Shown piece after piece: positions 25,945 to 33,511 of a stretch of DNA of 64,000 bases (positions are counted from its first letter, which is position 1; the number at the start of each line of letters is the position of its first letter). Source of the stretch: Chloroflexota bacterium (GTDB lineage: Bacteria > Chloroflexota > Anaerolineae > Aggregatilineales > Phototrophicaceae). Location: assembly GCA_016223085.1 (NCBI GenBank), contig JACRPS010000016.1:20153-84152 (forward strand), given 5' to 3'. A program made the translations under genes and the position numbers. The notes beneath the pieces are model-generated. The model did no database searches and had not been told where the DNA came from. It saw only the letters and a list, made by a program, of their open reading frames with translations.

Positions 25945-26565
25945 AACAAGCCTCCATCGCAAAATCATGGAAAGGTACTGCATCCTGAAACCATTGTATC
26001 GCCAGTGCAAGCGAAAAACCCGGCACCACGCCGCCGGTCAGTGTGTCGGTTTCAGTCAGGATATCTTCGGCGTCTTTCGTCAGCACAACGACAGGCCGCT
26101 TATCCGGGTATACCGGCCACACCAGCCGCGCTCCATTCGCCAGATAATAGGCGCCTTATCACGCATGGCTTTACAGGTATCACGCGGGGATTTCACCTCA
26201 ACAACCAGGTCGGGCATTTGCAGCACCGGCCCCTGTTTGACGACGGGGCGGCTGGCATCGGCATAATAGGCTACATCCGGCACGCGGTCGTTATGTGGAT
26301 CACCGGGTACGCGGTGACACACTTCGACCACCACACGCCCGACGCCGGTTACTTCAACGCTTAACCGAATGGCAAAGTAGATATTGCCCGTGACCACCCC
26401 GTGTTCTTCGGTTGGCCTTTTTTCGATAATCTCCCCATTTACCAGTTCAAACAGCCGGTCACGGTTCTCTGGCCGGGCGATAAATCCCTCAAATGCGTCC
26501 ACCGTCACAAGGTGTTCCCGCACGTCATGTTCAAGCCCTCGATCTACCTGCACGTAGTATGCCAT
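25871..26565 (-). pseudogene. Frameshifted Uma2-family endonuclease-like gene
   Basis: The N-terminal 130 residues (to VVEVKSPRDTCKAMRDKA) read as a Uma2 protein, with RVPDVAYYAD and PDLVVEVKSP as the nuclease-fold acidic motifs. At about 26150 the frame is lost: the true continuation YYLANGARLVWPVYPDKR is in the next frame and runs to a TGA at 25871-25873. One missing base, probably a G in a GCGC run, explains it. The remaining C-terminus runs into the DUF4139 start. A complete Uma2 gene lies at 37406-38044. Confidence 0.75.
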
Positions 26566-26582
26566 CCCTTGCGTCCTGCACC

Positions 26583-26665
26583 CCGCTGTGCCTCTGAATC
26601 TCCGAGCCTCCGTGTTACGCTTTTGCTTTTCCCTTTGCGTCTTTGCTCCTTCGCCCCTTTGCGTT
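26583..26665. repeat. Low-complexity intergenic repeat (CTCTGTG/CTCCGTG type)
   Basis: This stretch is built of short pieces such as GCCTCTGAATCTCCGAG, CCTCCGTGTT and CTTTGCGTCTTTGCTCC. It resembles one arm of the long hairpin at 50807-50880 between the E1 beta and E2 genes, so it is probably another copy of the same dispersed intergenic repeat. Confidence 0.55.
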
Positions 26666-26671
26666 AAAGCT

Positions 26672-27385
26672 TCACTGCCCCCGCCGCAGCGGCCTGACCA
26701 CCGCGTACCACACCGCCACGCCCAGGATAACCAGCGCCAGCACTACCCACACCAGCGCCCAGATTGGCGCCGGCACCAACGGGAACACCTCGGCGCTGAA
26801 AGCCGCCGCGTCGTTACGGATGTTGCCCAGCGCGGCGCTGCTGTTCCCGACCAGAAACACCACGTCCAGCACCGCGTTCAGCCCGGTTAAAATCGCCAGC
26901 ACGTTCAGCACCAGCGCGTTTACGTCACGGCTGGCTTTGTAGGCCAGGCCGATCAGCACCGCGCCAAACGCCAGCCCGACCAGCAGCGCCGTCACGGAAA
27001 AGCGGCCAAACGCCAGCGATACAACCATCAGCGCCACACCCAGACCAAGCGCGATGGCCCGCGTACGGTGAAAGCGGTTCACGGCGTAAAACAGCGCCGC
27101 GCCAAACAGTGCCGCGCCCAGATAGCCTGCCGGTAAAATCAGCGCGCGGCTGCCCCCAGCAGTGATCGCCTGACCGGAACCGCCCGGCAAAATCTCGAAA
27201 TGCAAAAATCGTCCACCGGTCAGAATCGCCATCAGGCCATGACCGGCTTCGTGGACGTAGGTCACAAACAGCCGGAATGGGTACAGCAGCGCATCCAACT
27301 GCGGCACGTTCCACAGGAAAAACACCATCACAACGGCCACCGCGACGATCAACAGGTTACGGCGGTGCGCAGCGTCAAACTGCAT
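26672..27385 (-). CDS. M50-like membrane metalloprotease
   Basis: The 237-residue integral membrane protein has a first transmembrane segment (LLIVAVAVVMVFFLWNV), then the zinc motif HEAGH in FVTYVHEAGHGLMAILTGG and further segments throughout. The HExxH and the following LPAGYLGAALFGAALF stretch match the M50B-like peptidases that cut within the membrane. A conserved later Asp (NAVLDVVFL) may be the third ligand. GGGAGG precedes the ATG. The substrate is unknown. It is not adjacent to an anti-sigma gene, so a regulatory role cannot be read from context. Confidence 0.85.
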   Translation of the reverse strand: MQFDAAHRRNLLIVAVAVVMVFFLWNVPQLDALLYPFRLFVTYVHEAGHGLMAILTGGRFLHFEILPGGSGQAITAGGSRALILPAGYLGAALFGAALFYAVNRFHRTRAIALGLGVALMVVSLAFGRFSVTALLVGLAFGAVLIGLAYKASRDVNALVLNVLAILTGLNAVLDVVFLVGNSSAALGNIRNDAAAFSAEVFPLVPAPIWALVWVVLALVILGVAVWYAVVRPLRRGQ

Positions 27386-27431
27386 CGGCTTTTGCCTCCC
27401 GATTGGTTACAATATCGTCCATGATAGTGTT

Positions 27432-27460
27432 GTAGGGGCGAACTGCTGGTTCGTCCCTAG
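27432..27460. repeat. Palindromic repeat, GTAGGG family
   Basis: GTAGGGGCGAACTG and the mirrored TGGTTCGTCCCTA form an imperfect palindrome just upstream of the nfo-like gene. The 18 bases that follow include its ribosome-binding site. Confidence 0.85.
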
Positions 27461-27478
27461 CTGGAAAGGGACAGGCGC

Positions 27479-28372
27479 TTGGACATCCTCAACGAAACCA
27501 TTCGCTTCGGCACGGTTGGCTCGCCGCAAACCACGCCAACTTCTGGCACTGCCGCTGCGATTGCCCATATCCGCGAACTGGGGCTGAATCATCTCGAAAT
27601 CGCCTGGGTACAGAGCGTGCGCGTCAGCGACGATACCTGCGGCCAGATTCAGGCGGCGGCGTCCGGCTATGGCGTCACCCTCAGCATTCATGCACCGTAT
27701 TATATCAACCTCAACAGCCAGACGACGGAACTGATGCAAAAAAGCGACGAACGGTTGCTGGCAGCCGCCCGCAAGGGCTGCCTGGCCGGCGCGAAGGACA
27801 TCATCTTCCATCCGGGCAGCTACCACAGCCAGCCGCCTGAACAGGTGTACGAACGGGCGAAGGAAAAGTTGCTGGAAATTACTGGCATCCTGCGCGAGGA
27901 AGGCGTCAACGTGACGCTGCGCCCGGAGACGATGGGCAAATCCGCCATGTTTGGCAATCTGGACGAGGTGCTGCAATTGAGCCGGGACGTTCCGGGGGTG
28001 GCGCCGTGTATTGACTGGGCGCACCTGCACGCGCGCCGGGGCGATGGCACGTTTAACAGCTACGACGAATTTGCCGCCGCGCTGGAACAGGTGAAAGATG
28101 TGCTGGGCGAAGCGGGACTGAAAAATCTGCACTTCCACCTGTCCGGCATCGCCTACACCGCCAAAGGTGAAAAAGAACACCTGCCGCTGAACGAGGCCGA
28201 TCTGCGCTACCGGGAACTGCTGCAGGCCTTTGTGGATTATGGCGTGGAAGCCACCTGTGCGGTTGAAGCGCCCGAACCATTCCACACCTCCGACGCGCTC
28301 ACCATTCAGGCCACGTACCGGCGGCTGGTAATGCTGAAAGAAGGCGTGCCGCTGAAGCAGGACGCGGATTAG
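27479..28372 (+). CDS. nfo: Endonuclease IV-like AP endonuclease (TIM barrel)
   Basis: This 297-residue protein matches the archaeal-type endonuclease IV group, a TIM barrel that cuts DNA at abasic sites with three metal ions. Metal ligands can be followed in order: SIHAPYYINLNS, IIFHPGSY, LRPETMGK, CIDWAHLHARR, HFHLSGI, GEKEHLPL and AVEAPEP. The start is a TTG at 27479 with AAAGGGAC upstream. The last 90 bases are repeated, slightly shorter, at 29072-29147, on the far side of the toxin-antitoxin genes. The stop codon overlaps the convergent HepT stop by four bases. Confidence 0.85.
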   Translation: MDILNETIRFGTVGSPQTTPTSGTAAAIAHIRELGLNHLEIAWVQSVRVSDDTCGQIQAAASGYGVTLSIHAPYYINLNSQTTELMQKSDERLLAAARKGCLAGAKDIIFHPGSYHSQPPEQVYERAKEKLLEITGILREEGVNVTLRPETMGKSAMFGNLDEVLQLSRDVPGVAPCIDWAHLHARRGDGTFNSYDEFAAALEQVKDVLGEAGLKNLHFHLSGIAYTAKGEKEHLPLNEADLRYRELLQAFVDYGVEATCAVEAPEPFHTSDALTIQATYRRLVMLKEGVPLKQDAD

Positions 28373-28713
28373 GAAGCGCCCAACAACAGGATTGTTTCAA
28401 GGTCAGCTATCAATTCGGGAATGCGATTAGCCACTGTATTCCAGATGATATCGAGGTTGACATCATAATAAGCATGAATAAGCCGGTTTCTCATTCCGGT
28501 GATCAGTACCCAGGGAATTTGAGGATTCGCGGCGCGACATTCCGCACTTACCTTTGATGCCGCTTCACCGATGATCGTGATCTCCTGAATGAGAATGAGA
28601 ACCAGTCCGCGATCGGTGTTTAACGATGCGCGGGTTTTGCCTGCCGCAAAGGTTTGCGCTTCTCTGGCTGCGGCCAGCATATGTTCCAGTCGAATACGAT
28701 CATCGTCGTTCAT
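28369..28713 (-). CDS. hepT: HepT-family toxin (DUF86 RNase)
   Basis: The 114-residue helical protein carries the HEPN active-site motif RNRLIHAYYD (residues 75-84), the Rx4-6HxY ribonuclease signature, so the catalytic residues are intact. It is the toxin of the MntA/HepT pair, in which the antitoxin adenylylates the conserved Tyr. It overlaps the mntA end by 14 bases and is read second. Its stop codon lies inside the nfo 3' end sequence that recurs beyond the module. Confidence 0.9.
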   Translation of the reverse strand: MNDDDRIRLEHMLAAAREAQTFAAGKTRASLNTDRGLVLILIQEITIIGEAASKVSAECRAANPQIPWVLITGMRNRLIHAYYDVNLDIIWNTVANRIPELIADLETILLLGAS

Positions 28714-29002
28714 ACAGAATTTCAGCCGTGTCTATCACACGCTGCCGAAAATGACGGCTTAAATCCTGTGGCGTTCGCACATCCACCTTTCGGTCAAACA
28801 TTTCCGCAAGCGTTATTTCCATTTCCACAATATCAAACAGGTCAACGACTGCGTCTGGCTCAAATTCCACCAGTACGTCTATATCGCTGTCATCGCGGAA
28901 GTCGGCGCGCAGCACGGAACCAAAGAGTGACAGTTTACGAACACGATACTTGTGGCAGAAAGCGGCCAGCTCGTCCTGAGATACGGCAATTCGTTGATTC
29001 AT
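28700..29002 (-). CDS. mntA: MntA-family antitoxin (minimal nucleotidyltransferase)
   Basis: This 100-residue nucleotidyltransferase has the motif GSVLRADFRDDSDIDVLVEF at residues 28-47, where GSx10DxD binds ATP and metal. MntA adds AMP to HepT and thereby neutralises it. A helical C-terminal part follows (FDRKVDVRTPQDLSRHF). The gene order antitoxin then toxin with a 14-base overlap is the standard arrangement. The pair lies between an nfo gene and a second copy of the nfo 3' end. Confidence 0.9.
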   Translation of the reverse strand: MNQRIAVSQDELAAFCHKYRVRKLSLFGSVLRADFRDDSDIDVLVEFEPDAVVDLFDIVEMEITLAEMFDRKVDVRTPQDLSRHFRQRVIDTAEILYERR

Positions 29003-29071
29003 AATTAACCGTCCTCATCATCTGATTCCGAGAGATTGTAGCACATAATCATACTGGGTTGGTGGTTCATA

Positions 29072-29147
29072 CCACACCTCCGACGCGCTCACCATTCAGG
29101 CCACGTACCGCCGCCTGCTGCTGCTGAAGCAGGACGCGGATTAGGAA
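29072..29147 (+). pseudogene. Duplicated 3' end of the nfo gene
   Basis: The first 39 bases are identical to 28282-28320 in nfo, and the last 21 or so (AAGCAGGACGCGGATTAGGAA) repeat 28356-28376. The middle is 18 bases shorter than in nfo. In frame it would read HTSDALTIQATYRRLLLLKQ and DAD, then stop. It has no start and cannot be a gene. It brackets the mntA/hepT module. The rest of the gap, 29148-29473, holds no gene that I can support. Confidence 0.85.
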
Positions 29148-29438
29148 ACCCCGATTTACCAGTTCTTTGGCTCAGGCCGGTGGTGATTGACGACGGTACA
29201 AAAAACTCCTACACTGAAAATAAAGGGAAGGATTACAAATGACGTGTGTTTTACTGTTTGGAACTTCTGCCTCGCGTAGGGTTGAACCTTCGTCTACCTC
29301 GGGCTTGATGGCCGCTGCCTTTTAGCACCGCTGAAGCAAGTGTAATGAGTCATCCTGTAAAAAGCAGCCAGCCGGCTGTAGCTGCATTGTCCAATCGGCA
29401 CACATCTATTGTCGTACAGAGTTGGGATGATCGTTCGT

Positions 29439-29456
29439 CGGCATAACCTTATGCCG
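29439..29456. repeat. Short stem-loop upstream of the DUF4287-like gene
   Basis: CGGCATAA, CC and TTATGCCG make an eight-base-pair hairpin about six bases before the GGGAGG ribosome-binding site of the next gene. It could influence translation, but nothing shows a ligand or partner. Confidence 0.5.
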
Positions 29457-29473
29457 GAGCAGGGAGGTGCGAA

Positions 29474-29719
29474 ATGATCGGGGGTTTGCATGGTTACAGA
29501 GGAATAAGCGATTACGAGGTGGAGTCTGCAACCGGCAAAGGTTGGTGTACCTGGCTGGAATTGCTGGACGCCTGGAATGGGGAAAAAAAGAGTTTTGTGC
29601 CCATTATGCGATATTTGCTGAACCAGTATCGCCTTCCCTACTATTGGGCACAGGCAGTGGCGGTACACTACGTGCTGAAACGGTTGTATGACCAGGGGCC
29701 AAGCTATTTAAGCAGCTAG
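29474..29719 (+). CDS. DUF4287-like small protein
   Basis: This 81-residue protein contains ATGKGWCTWLELLDAWNGEKKSF and the later YRLPYYWAQAVAVHYV segment, which follow the DUF4287 pattern (GKxWxxWxxLLDxW...WWAQxVxVxYE). GGGAGG is well placed before the ATG. The domain's function is unknown; it is often found in small soluble proteins or fused to SRPBCC domains. It has no operon partner, since a GTAGGG repeat follows. Confidence 0.7.
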   Translation: MIGGLHGYRGISDYEVESATGKGWCTWLELLDAWNGEKKSFVPIMRYLLNQYRLPYYWAQAVAVHYVLKRLYDQGPSYLSS

Positions 29720-29741
29720 TAGTTCAGCTCTGCAAACGCCA

Positions 29742-29769
29742 GTAGGGGCACGGCATGTCGTGCCCCTAC
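29742..29769. repeat. Palindromic repeat, GTAGGG family
   Basis: GTAGGGGCACGGCA and TGTCGTGCCCCTAC form a 28-base near-perfect palindrome in the gap after the DUF4287-like gene. Confidence 0.9.
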
Positions 29770-29963
29770 CGACAGATAAAAGAGGTTTACGGATCAGTCC
29801 TCAATAACGCTCTGGCCTGAATCTCGCAAGTTCCGTGTAACGCTGAGTTCTACGACTTCAATCAGAATCGGGTAGATCGCCGTCATTCGTTTGATTTCCT
29901 GGTGAAGGACGATTAAAAAGGCTAAAATCACTGCTGCGTTTGTACATCAAGCGAGGAAAACAA

Positions 29964-30386
29964 ATGGACAAGCAGCAGCTTATTGACGGACTGAACGGTG
30001 ATCTGGCGGGCGAACTGCAAGCCGTTATTATGTACACGATTTATTCCGCGCAGGTGAAAGGGCCATACCGCCCACAGTTGGTCCAGTTTATGCAGGCGGA
30101 AATCGCCGACGAACTGCTTCACGCCCGCTTTCTGGCGGATAAGATTGTGTCGCTCGGCGGCACGCCCACAACCAGCCCGCGCCCCGTACCTGCCGCTGCC
30201 GGCGCCAAGGAAATGCTGGAAAACATCCTGAAAGCCGAAGAACAGGCGATCAGGGACTACAGCGCCCGCAGCGAACAGGCGCGCAGCCAGGGTGAGCTGG
30301 GTCTGTCCGTCCAGCTTGAAACGATGGTTCAGGACGAAACGTCACATTACGAGGAAACCAAGAAACTGCTGGCGGAGTGGCACTAA
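29964..30386 (+). CDS. Ferritin-like diiron protein (bacterioferritin/Dps-like)
   Basis: The 140-residue four-helix protein has the di-iron ligand pattern on its helices: GELQAVIMY, EIADELLHARFLAD, EEQAIRDYSAR and DETSHYEETKK (two ExxH motifs). Ferritin-like proteins of this type store or oxidise iron or detoxify peroxide. The ATG at 29964, preceded by GAGGAAAA, begins the first helix. There is a Pro-rich turn (TSPRPVPAAAGA) between helices two and three. It is not next to other iron genes. Confidence 0.85.
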   Translation: MDKQQLIDGLNGDLAGELQAVIMYTIYSAQVKGPYRPQLVQFMQAEIADELLHARFLADKIVSLGGTPTTSPRPVPAAAGAKEMLENILKAEEQAIRDYSARSEQARSQGELGLSVQLETMVQDETSHYEETKKLLAEWH

Positions 30387-30433
30387 CCGGGTTTAGCGTA
30401 GTACAACGGCAGAACCGGAAAGCACCTGTGTGG

Positions 30434-31783
30434 TTAAAAGCCGCGCCCCAGAAGTTGTACCCACAGCAACATTCCGTAGGCCGCCACCAGCATGACCAGC
30501 AGCAGAAAGTTGAGGCGGCCTACCTGTCGCTGCCGCAGTGCCGCGCCTACCGTCGAGCCGGTCATCAGTAAGACGACGCCCAGACAGCAAATTACACTGG
30601 CGTAGGCCACCATACCCCTGGCGGTGATGTCCGATTCGCTGGTATCCGGCGGCAGCACTGGCTGGAGCGTTGCGCTCACCGGGATATACAGCACCAGCCC
30701 GCACCAGACCAGAAACCCGACGGAGAGCCAGATACCCAGCCAACTGGCAACGCCGCGCGCCAGATTGCTGGCAAGGATAGCTCCCACAAAAACCGACAAC
30801 GCGCCAGCGATGATTAAAACCTGCTGGGTGGGAGATGTCAGCAGGTAAATCAGTCCGTCGCGTGTCTCAAGAATGGGTTGGGTGGGGACGATGGTGCCCA
30901 TGTATAGTACCGCCGCCGCCAGACCGGCCACGATCATCGCCATCTGGAGTGGCCCACGCAAAAAGGCGCGAAGGCCAGTCCGCACATCGAAATTGACCTG
31001 ACCGAACAGGCCGGTCAGCAGCCAGGCAGCAGCGATAATCCAGCCGGGAAGCCGGACAAGCGGCTCCTGCTCCAATCCCCACACTGGAATATCCTGTAGC
31101 CGAAAGGCCAGTACGTTGATCGCGAACGGCAGCCAGAACAGGGTGCTGGCGAGCCAGACGGCCAGCGCCCGGCTGGCCTTGGGGTCGTAGGCGTAAAACC
31201 GAACTGGATTAAACAGATACAGGACAACCAGCTTCACATAATCCACCGGATTCCACAGGCGCAGCCTGCCGGCGAACTGCATCGGCTGCCCGGCAACCGG
31301 GGTGGCTGGTGCGGTGGGAGTGCTGATGGTTGTGGAACTTTCAACTGTGGGAGTTTCTGGCTGGTCGGGACATAGGTCGGGCAGCTTAAGAATGTCGCAC
31401 ACGGCTTCCTGCAGCGCCCGCAGTCCCGCCTGATAATCCTGCCGCATGTCTGCCCGCTGCACGCTGATGAGCAAAAATGGTACGGCGCTTTGGGTATCAC
31501 CGCGCACGAGAGCCGGGATAATCGGCACCTTAAAGGCGCGGGCGTAGTCGAGTTCGCGCTCAATCCATTCAGACTTCTTGGCATCCGGCGACAGCAGCAC
31601 CACCACAACGGCTGAACATTCGATGGCGGTCTGAATTGCCGATTTCCAGGAATCGGTTCCCGGTTCAAGCGCCTCGTCGTTCCAGATGGTAAACCCGGCG
31701 CGGCGCAGGTCCTCGGTGATGCCCCGCATCATGGCGGCGTCACTGCGGCTGTAGCTCATAAAAATGTGATATGCTTCGGGCAT
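30434..31783 (-). CDS. TIR-domain protein with C-terminal membrane region
   Basis: This 449-residue protein starts with a bacterial TIR domain (residues 1-135): YHIFMSYSRSDAAMMRGI, FTIWNDEALEPGTDSW, VVVLLSPDAKKSEWIERELDYA. The catalytic Glu of NADase TIR domains may be in SEWIERE. A Thr/Pro-rich linker (about 145-185) leads to about seven hydrophobic segments. TIR domains cleave NAD+ or act as adaptors, and membrane-fused versions occur in some defence proteins. There is no partner such as an NLR or Argonaute next to it. The ATG at 31783 is chosen because the TIR strand starts immediately. Confidence 0.8.
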   Translation of the reverse strand: MPEAYHIFMSYSRSDAAMMRGITEDLRRAGFTIWNDEALEPGTDSWKSAIQTAIECSAVVVVLLSPDAKKSEWIERELDYARAFKVPIIPALVRGDTQSAVPFLLISVQRADMRQDYQAGLRALQEAVCDILKLPDLCPDQPETPTVESSTTISTPTAPATPVAGQPMQFAGRLRLWNPVDYVKLVVLYLFNPVRFYAYDPKASRALAVWLASTLFWLPFAINVLAFRLQDIPVWGLEQEPLVRLPGWIIAAAWLLTGLFGQVNFDVRTGLRAFLRGPLQMAMIVAGLAAAVLYMGTIVPTQPILETRDGLIYLLTSPTQQVLIIAGALSVFVGAILASNLARGVASWLGIWLSVGFLVWCGLVLYIPVSATLQPVLPPDTSESDITARGMVAYASVICCLGVVLLMTGSTVGAALRQRQVGRLNFLLLVMLVAAYGMLLWVQLLGRGF

Positions 31784-31872
31784 AGGATTGATCTCATGTG
31801 CCGGAACTATGCCCATTATAGTAGAGAAATGCCGATTACGACGGGCGGCGCTGACAGTCTCACCCCAGTGGA

Positions 31873-32163
31873 TTACCGGACAATCCGCCGCAGCACCCAG
31901 CCCAGGAGGCGGGACAGTTCAACAGTGAGAACGACGCCTTTACGTTTGCGGTCGTAGGCGGCGCGGCGAGCCGGGTCGGATAACACGGTATAGGCTTCAT
32001 TAATCTGTTTCATCCGGTCGTCCGAAGCCTCGTCCGTCTGCGTATCCGGGTGATATTTCAATGCCAGCCGCCGGTAAGCAGCCTTGATCGTTTTCAGATC
32101 AGCGTTCGGCGCAACGCCTAACACGCGGTAATAATCCAAATCTTGTCTATCCCGATAAAGCAT
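31873..32163 (-). CDS. Short DnaJ-domain protein
   Basis: This 96-residue protein is a J-domain (LDYYRVLGVAPNADLKTIKAAYRRLALKYHPDTQ, with the conserved HPD) plus a short basic-hydrophobic tail (RLLGWVLRRIVR) that could touch the membrane. J-domains stimulate DnaK ATPase. It lacks the zinc-finger and substrate domains of DnaJ, so it is probably a specialised co-chaperone. The ATG at 32163 lies directly after a hairpin terminator, so the message may be almost leaderless or may depend on readthrough. Confidence 0.85.
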   Translation of the reverse strand: MLYRDRQDLDYYRVLGVAPNADLKTIKAAYRRLALKYHPDTQTDEASDDRMKQINEAYTVLSDPARRAAYDRKRKGVVLTVELSRLLGWVLRRIVR

Positions 32164-32165
32164 AT

Positions 32166-32201
32166 AAAAACAGCGCCGAGCCATCACCCGACGCTGTTTT
32201 T
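32166..32201. terminator. Bidirectional-type intrinsic terminator
   Basis: AAAAACAGCG and CGCTGTTTTT form a stem around GCCGAGC...ACCCGA. On the minus strand it ends hdeD (stop at 32223) with a run of T. It directly precedes the DnaJ-domain gene start. Confidence 0.8.
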
Positions 32202-32222
32202 CCTACTGAGTGAGACAGACGC

Positions 32223-32789
32223 TTATGCCCCTGCCGGCGTCTGGCGCATCCCGCTCTGGTTCTGGATCCCGCGCAGCCGGAACGCCAGGATAATCATCAC
32301 CACGCCGAAGGCGATGGCATACCCGGCCACCAGCCACAGCACTGTCAGGATACCCGTACCGGGGAACAGGATCAGCAGCACGCCAAACAGGATGGACAGC
32401 GCGCCGCCCAGCCCCAGCCAGAATTCCCCTTCGATTTCCCTGCGGAGCTGGATGGCCGCCCAGATTTCAAACACGCCGGTCAGGATAGCCCAGAAGGCGA
32501 TGATGTACAGCATGACCAGCGCCGTGATGCCGGGGTAAGCAATCGCCAGAATACCGGCGATCACGCTAACGATACCTTCCAGCAAATGTACCCACCAGCG
32601 TTCCTGTTGCCGGTTGCGAATCGCGGCAATGATCGTAAAGACGCCGTCCACCAGCGCATAGGCCGCGAACAGGATCACAAACGTGCTCAGCGCCGCGCCG
32701 GGGAAAGCAATCACGAGGATACCAAACACAATCGCTGCCAACCCCCGCAGCAGCAGCGACCACCAGTTGCTTGTCATTAATGTTGCCAT
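32223..32789 (-). CDS. HdeD-family membrane protein
   Basis: The 188-residue protein has six hydrophobic segments in three repeated hairpins (WWSLLLRGLAAIVFGILVI, WWVHLLEGIVSVIAGILAI, FWLGLGGALSILFGVLLIL), each with the LxGxxxxxxGxxxxxxP-type DUF308 pattern. In E. coli HdeD is linked to acid resistance; elsewhere the role is unclear. CGGGAGG precedes the ATG. It ends at a strong terminator, so it is probably monocistronic. Confidence 0.9.
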   Translation of the reverse strand: MATLMTSNWWSLLLRGLAAIVFGILVIAFPGAALSTFVILFAAYALVDGVFTIIAAIRNRQQERWWVHLLEGIVSVIAGILAIAYPGITALVMLYIIAFWAILTGVFEIWAAIQLRREIEGEFWLGLGGALSILFGVLLILFPGTGILTVLWLVAGYAIAFGVVMIILAFRLRGIQNQSGMRQTPAGA

Positions 32790-32944
32790 ACAATACCTCC
32801 CGTAAAGTGTGCGTCCAAGCGTACTCTACAGCAGGTGTGTCAGAGTTTAATTATGGCAACGTCTATTTTTCGTAAACAAAGTATTGGAAGTAGGAGTGTC
32901 CGTCGCTGCGGGTACATCGCCGTTACATGGTCGTTGCGTACCTT

Positions 32945-33499
32945 TTACCCCTCAAGTACCTTATACAGCGCGTCGTCTACTTGAAACTCGTCCCGGTCCA
33001 TCCGGTACAGCACCAGTTCGGTGTTGTTGTAATACTGGCTGGTCAACCCAATGTAGCGCATCCCGATCTTCTGCATCACGCGCTGCGAGGCGACGTTGGG
33101 CGGGTTCGCCACCGCCAGGATATACGGAAGCGCCGCCGTTTCAAAACCGTAGCGCAGGCTGGTGCGCGCCGCTTCTGTTGCATAGCCCTTACCCCAGTGC
33201 GCCTTGCCGAACGCATACGCCACTTCGATTTCGGTTGTGTTCGGAATTGTAAACAGTCCAGCCTGCCCGATAAACTCGCCGTCGTCCTTCCGTTCCACCG
33301 CCCACACGCTGAAGCCGTGCTGCGCCTGATGCTGGATAAACACGTTCAGCGTCGCCTGCGTGCGTTCGACTGGACGCGGCACGCCGCCGGGCAGGTAGCG
33401 CATCACGTCGGCGTCCCCATAGATGAGCGACTGGTAACTGTCGAGATCGTCAGCGCGGGCAGGCCGCAGGCGCAGGCGTGCAGTTTCGATGATGGGCAT
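32945..33499 (-). CDS. GNAT acetyltransferase (RimJ/RimL-like)
   Basis: The 184-residue GNAT protein has the N-terminal strand IIETARLRLRPARADDLD and the acetyl-CoA-binding region VAYAFGKAHWGKGYATEAARTSLRYGFE, followed by NVASQRVMQKIGMRYIG, all typical of the RimJ/RimL subgroup. These enzymes acetylate N-terminal or other amines of proteins or small molecules. The acceptor cannot be predicted. It is the last gene of a minus-strand group starting with an SDR oxidoreductase. Confidence 0.88.
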   Translation of the reverse strand: MPIIETARLRLRPARADDLDSYQSLIYGDADVMRYLPGGVPRPVERTQATLNVFIQHQAQHGFSVWAVERKDDGEFIGQAGLFTIPNTTEIEVAYAFGKAHWGKGYATEAARTSLRYGFETAALPYILAVANPPNVASQRVMQKIGMRYIGLTSQYYNNTELVLYRMDRDEFQVDDALYKVLEG

Positions 33500-33511
33500 A
33501 GCAATTATCTT

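Noticed and set aside
29294..29668. 124-codon minus-strand frame over the DUF4287-like gene
   Set aside because: It opposes a better-supported gene with a good ribosome-binding site, and its product is rich in Cys/His without any pattern.
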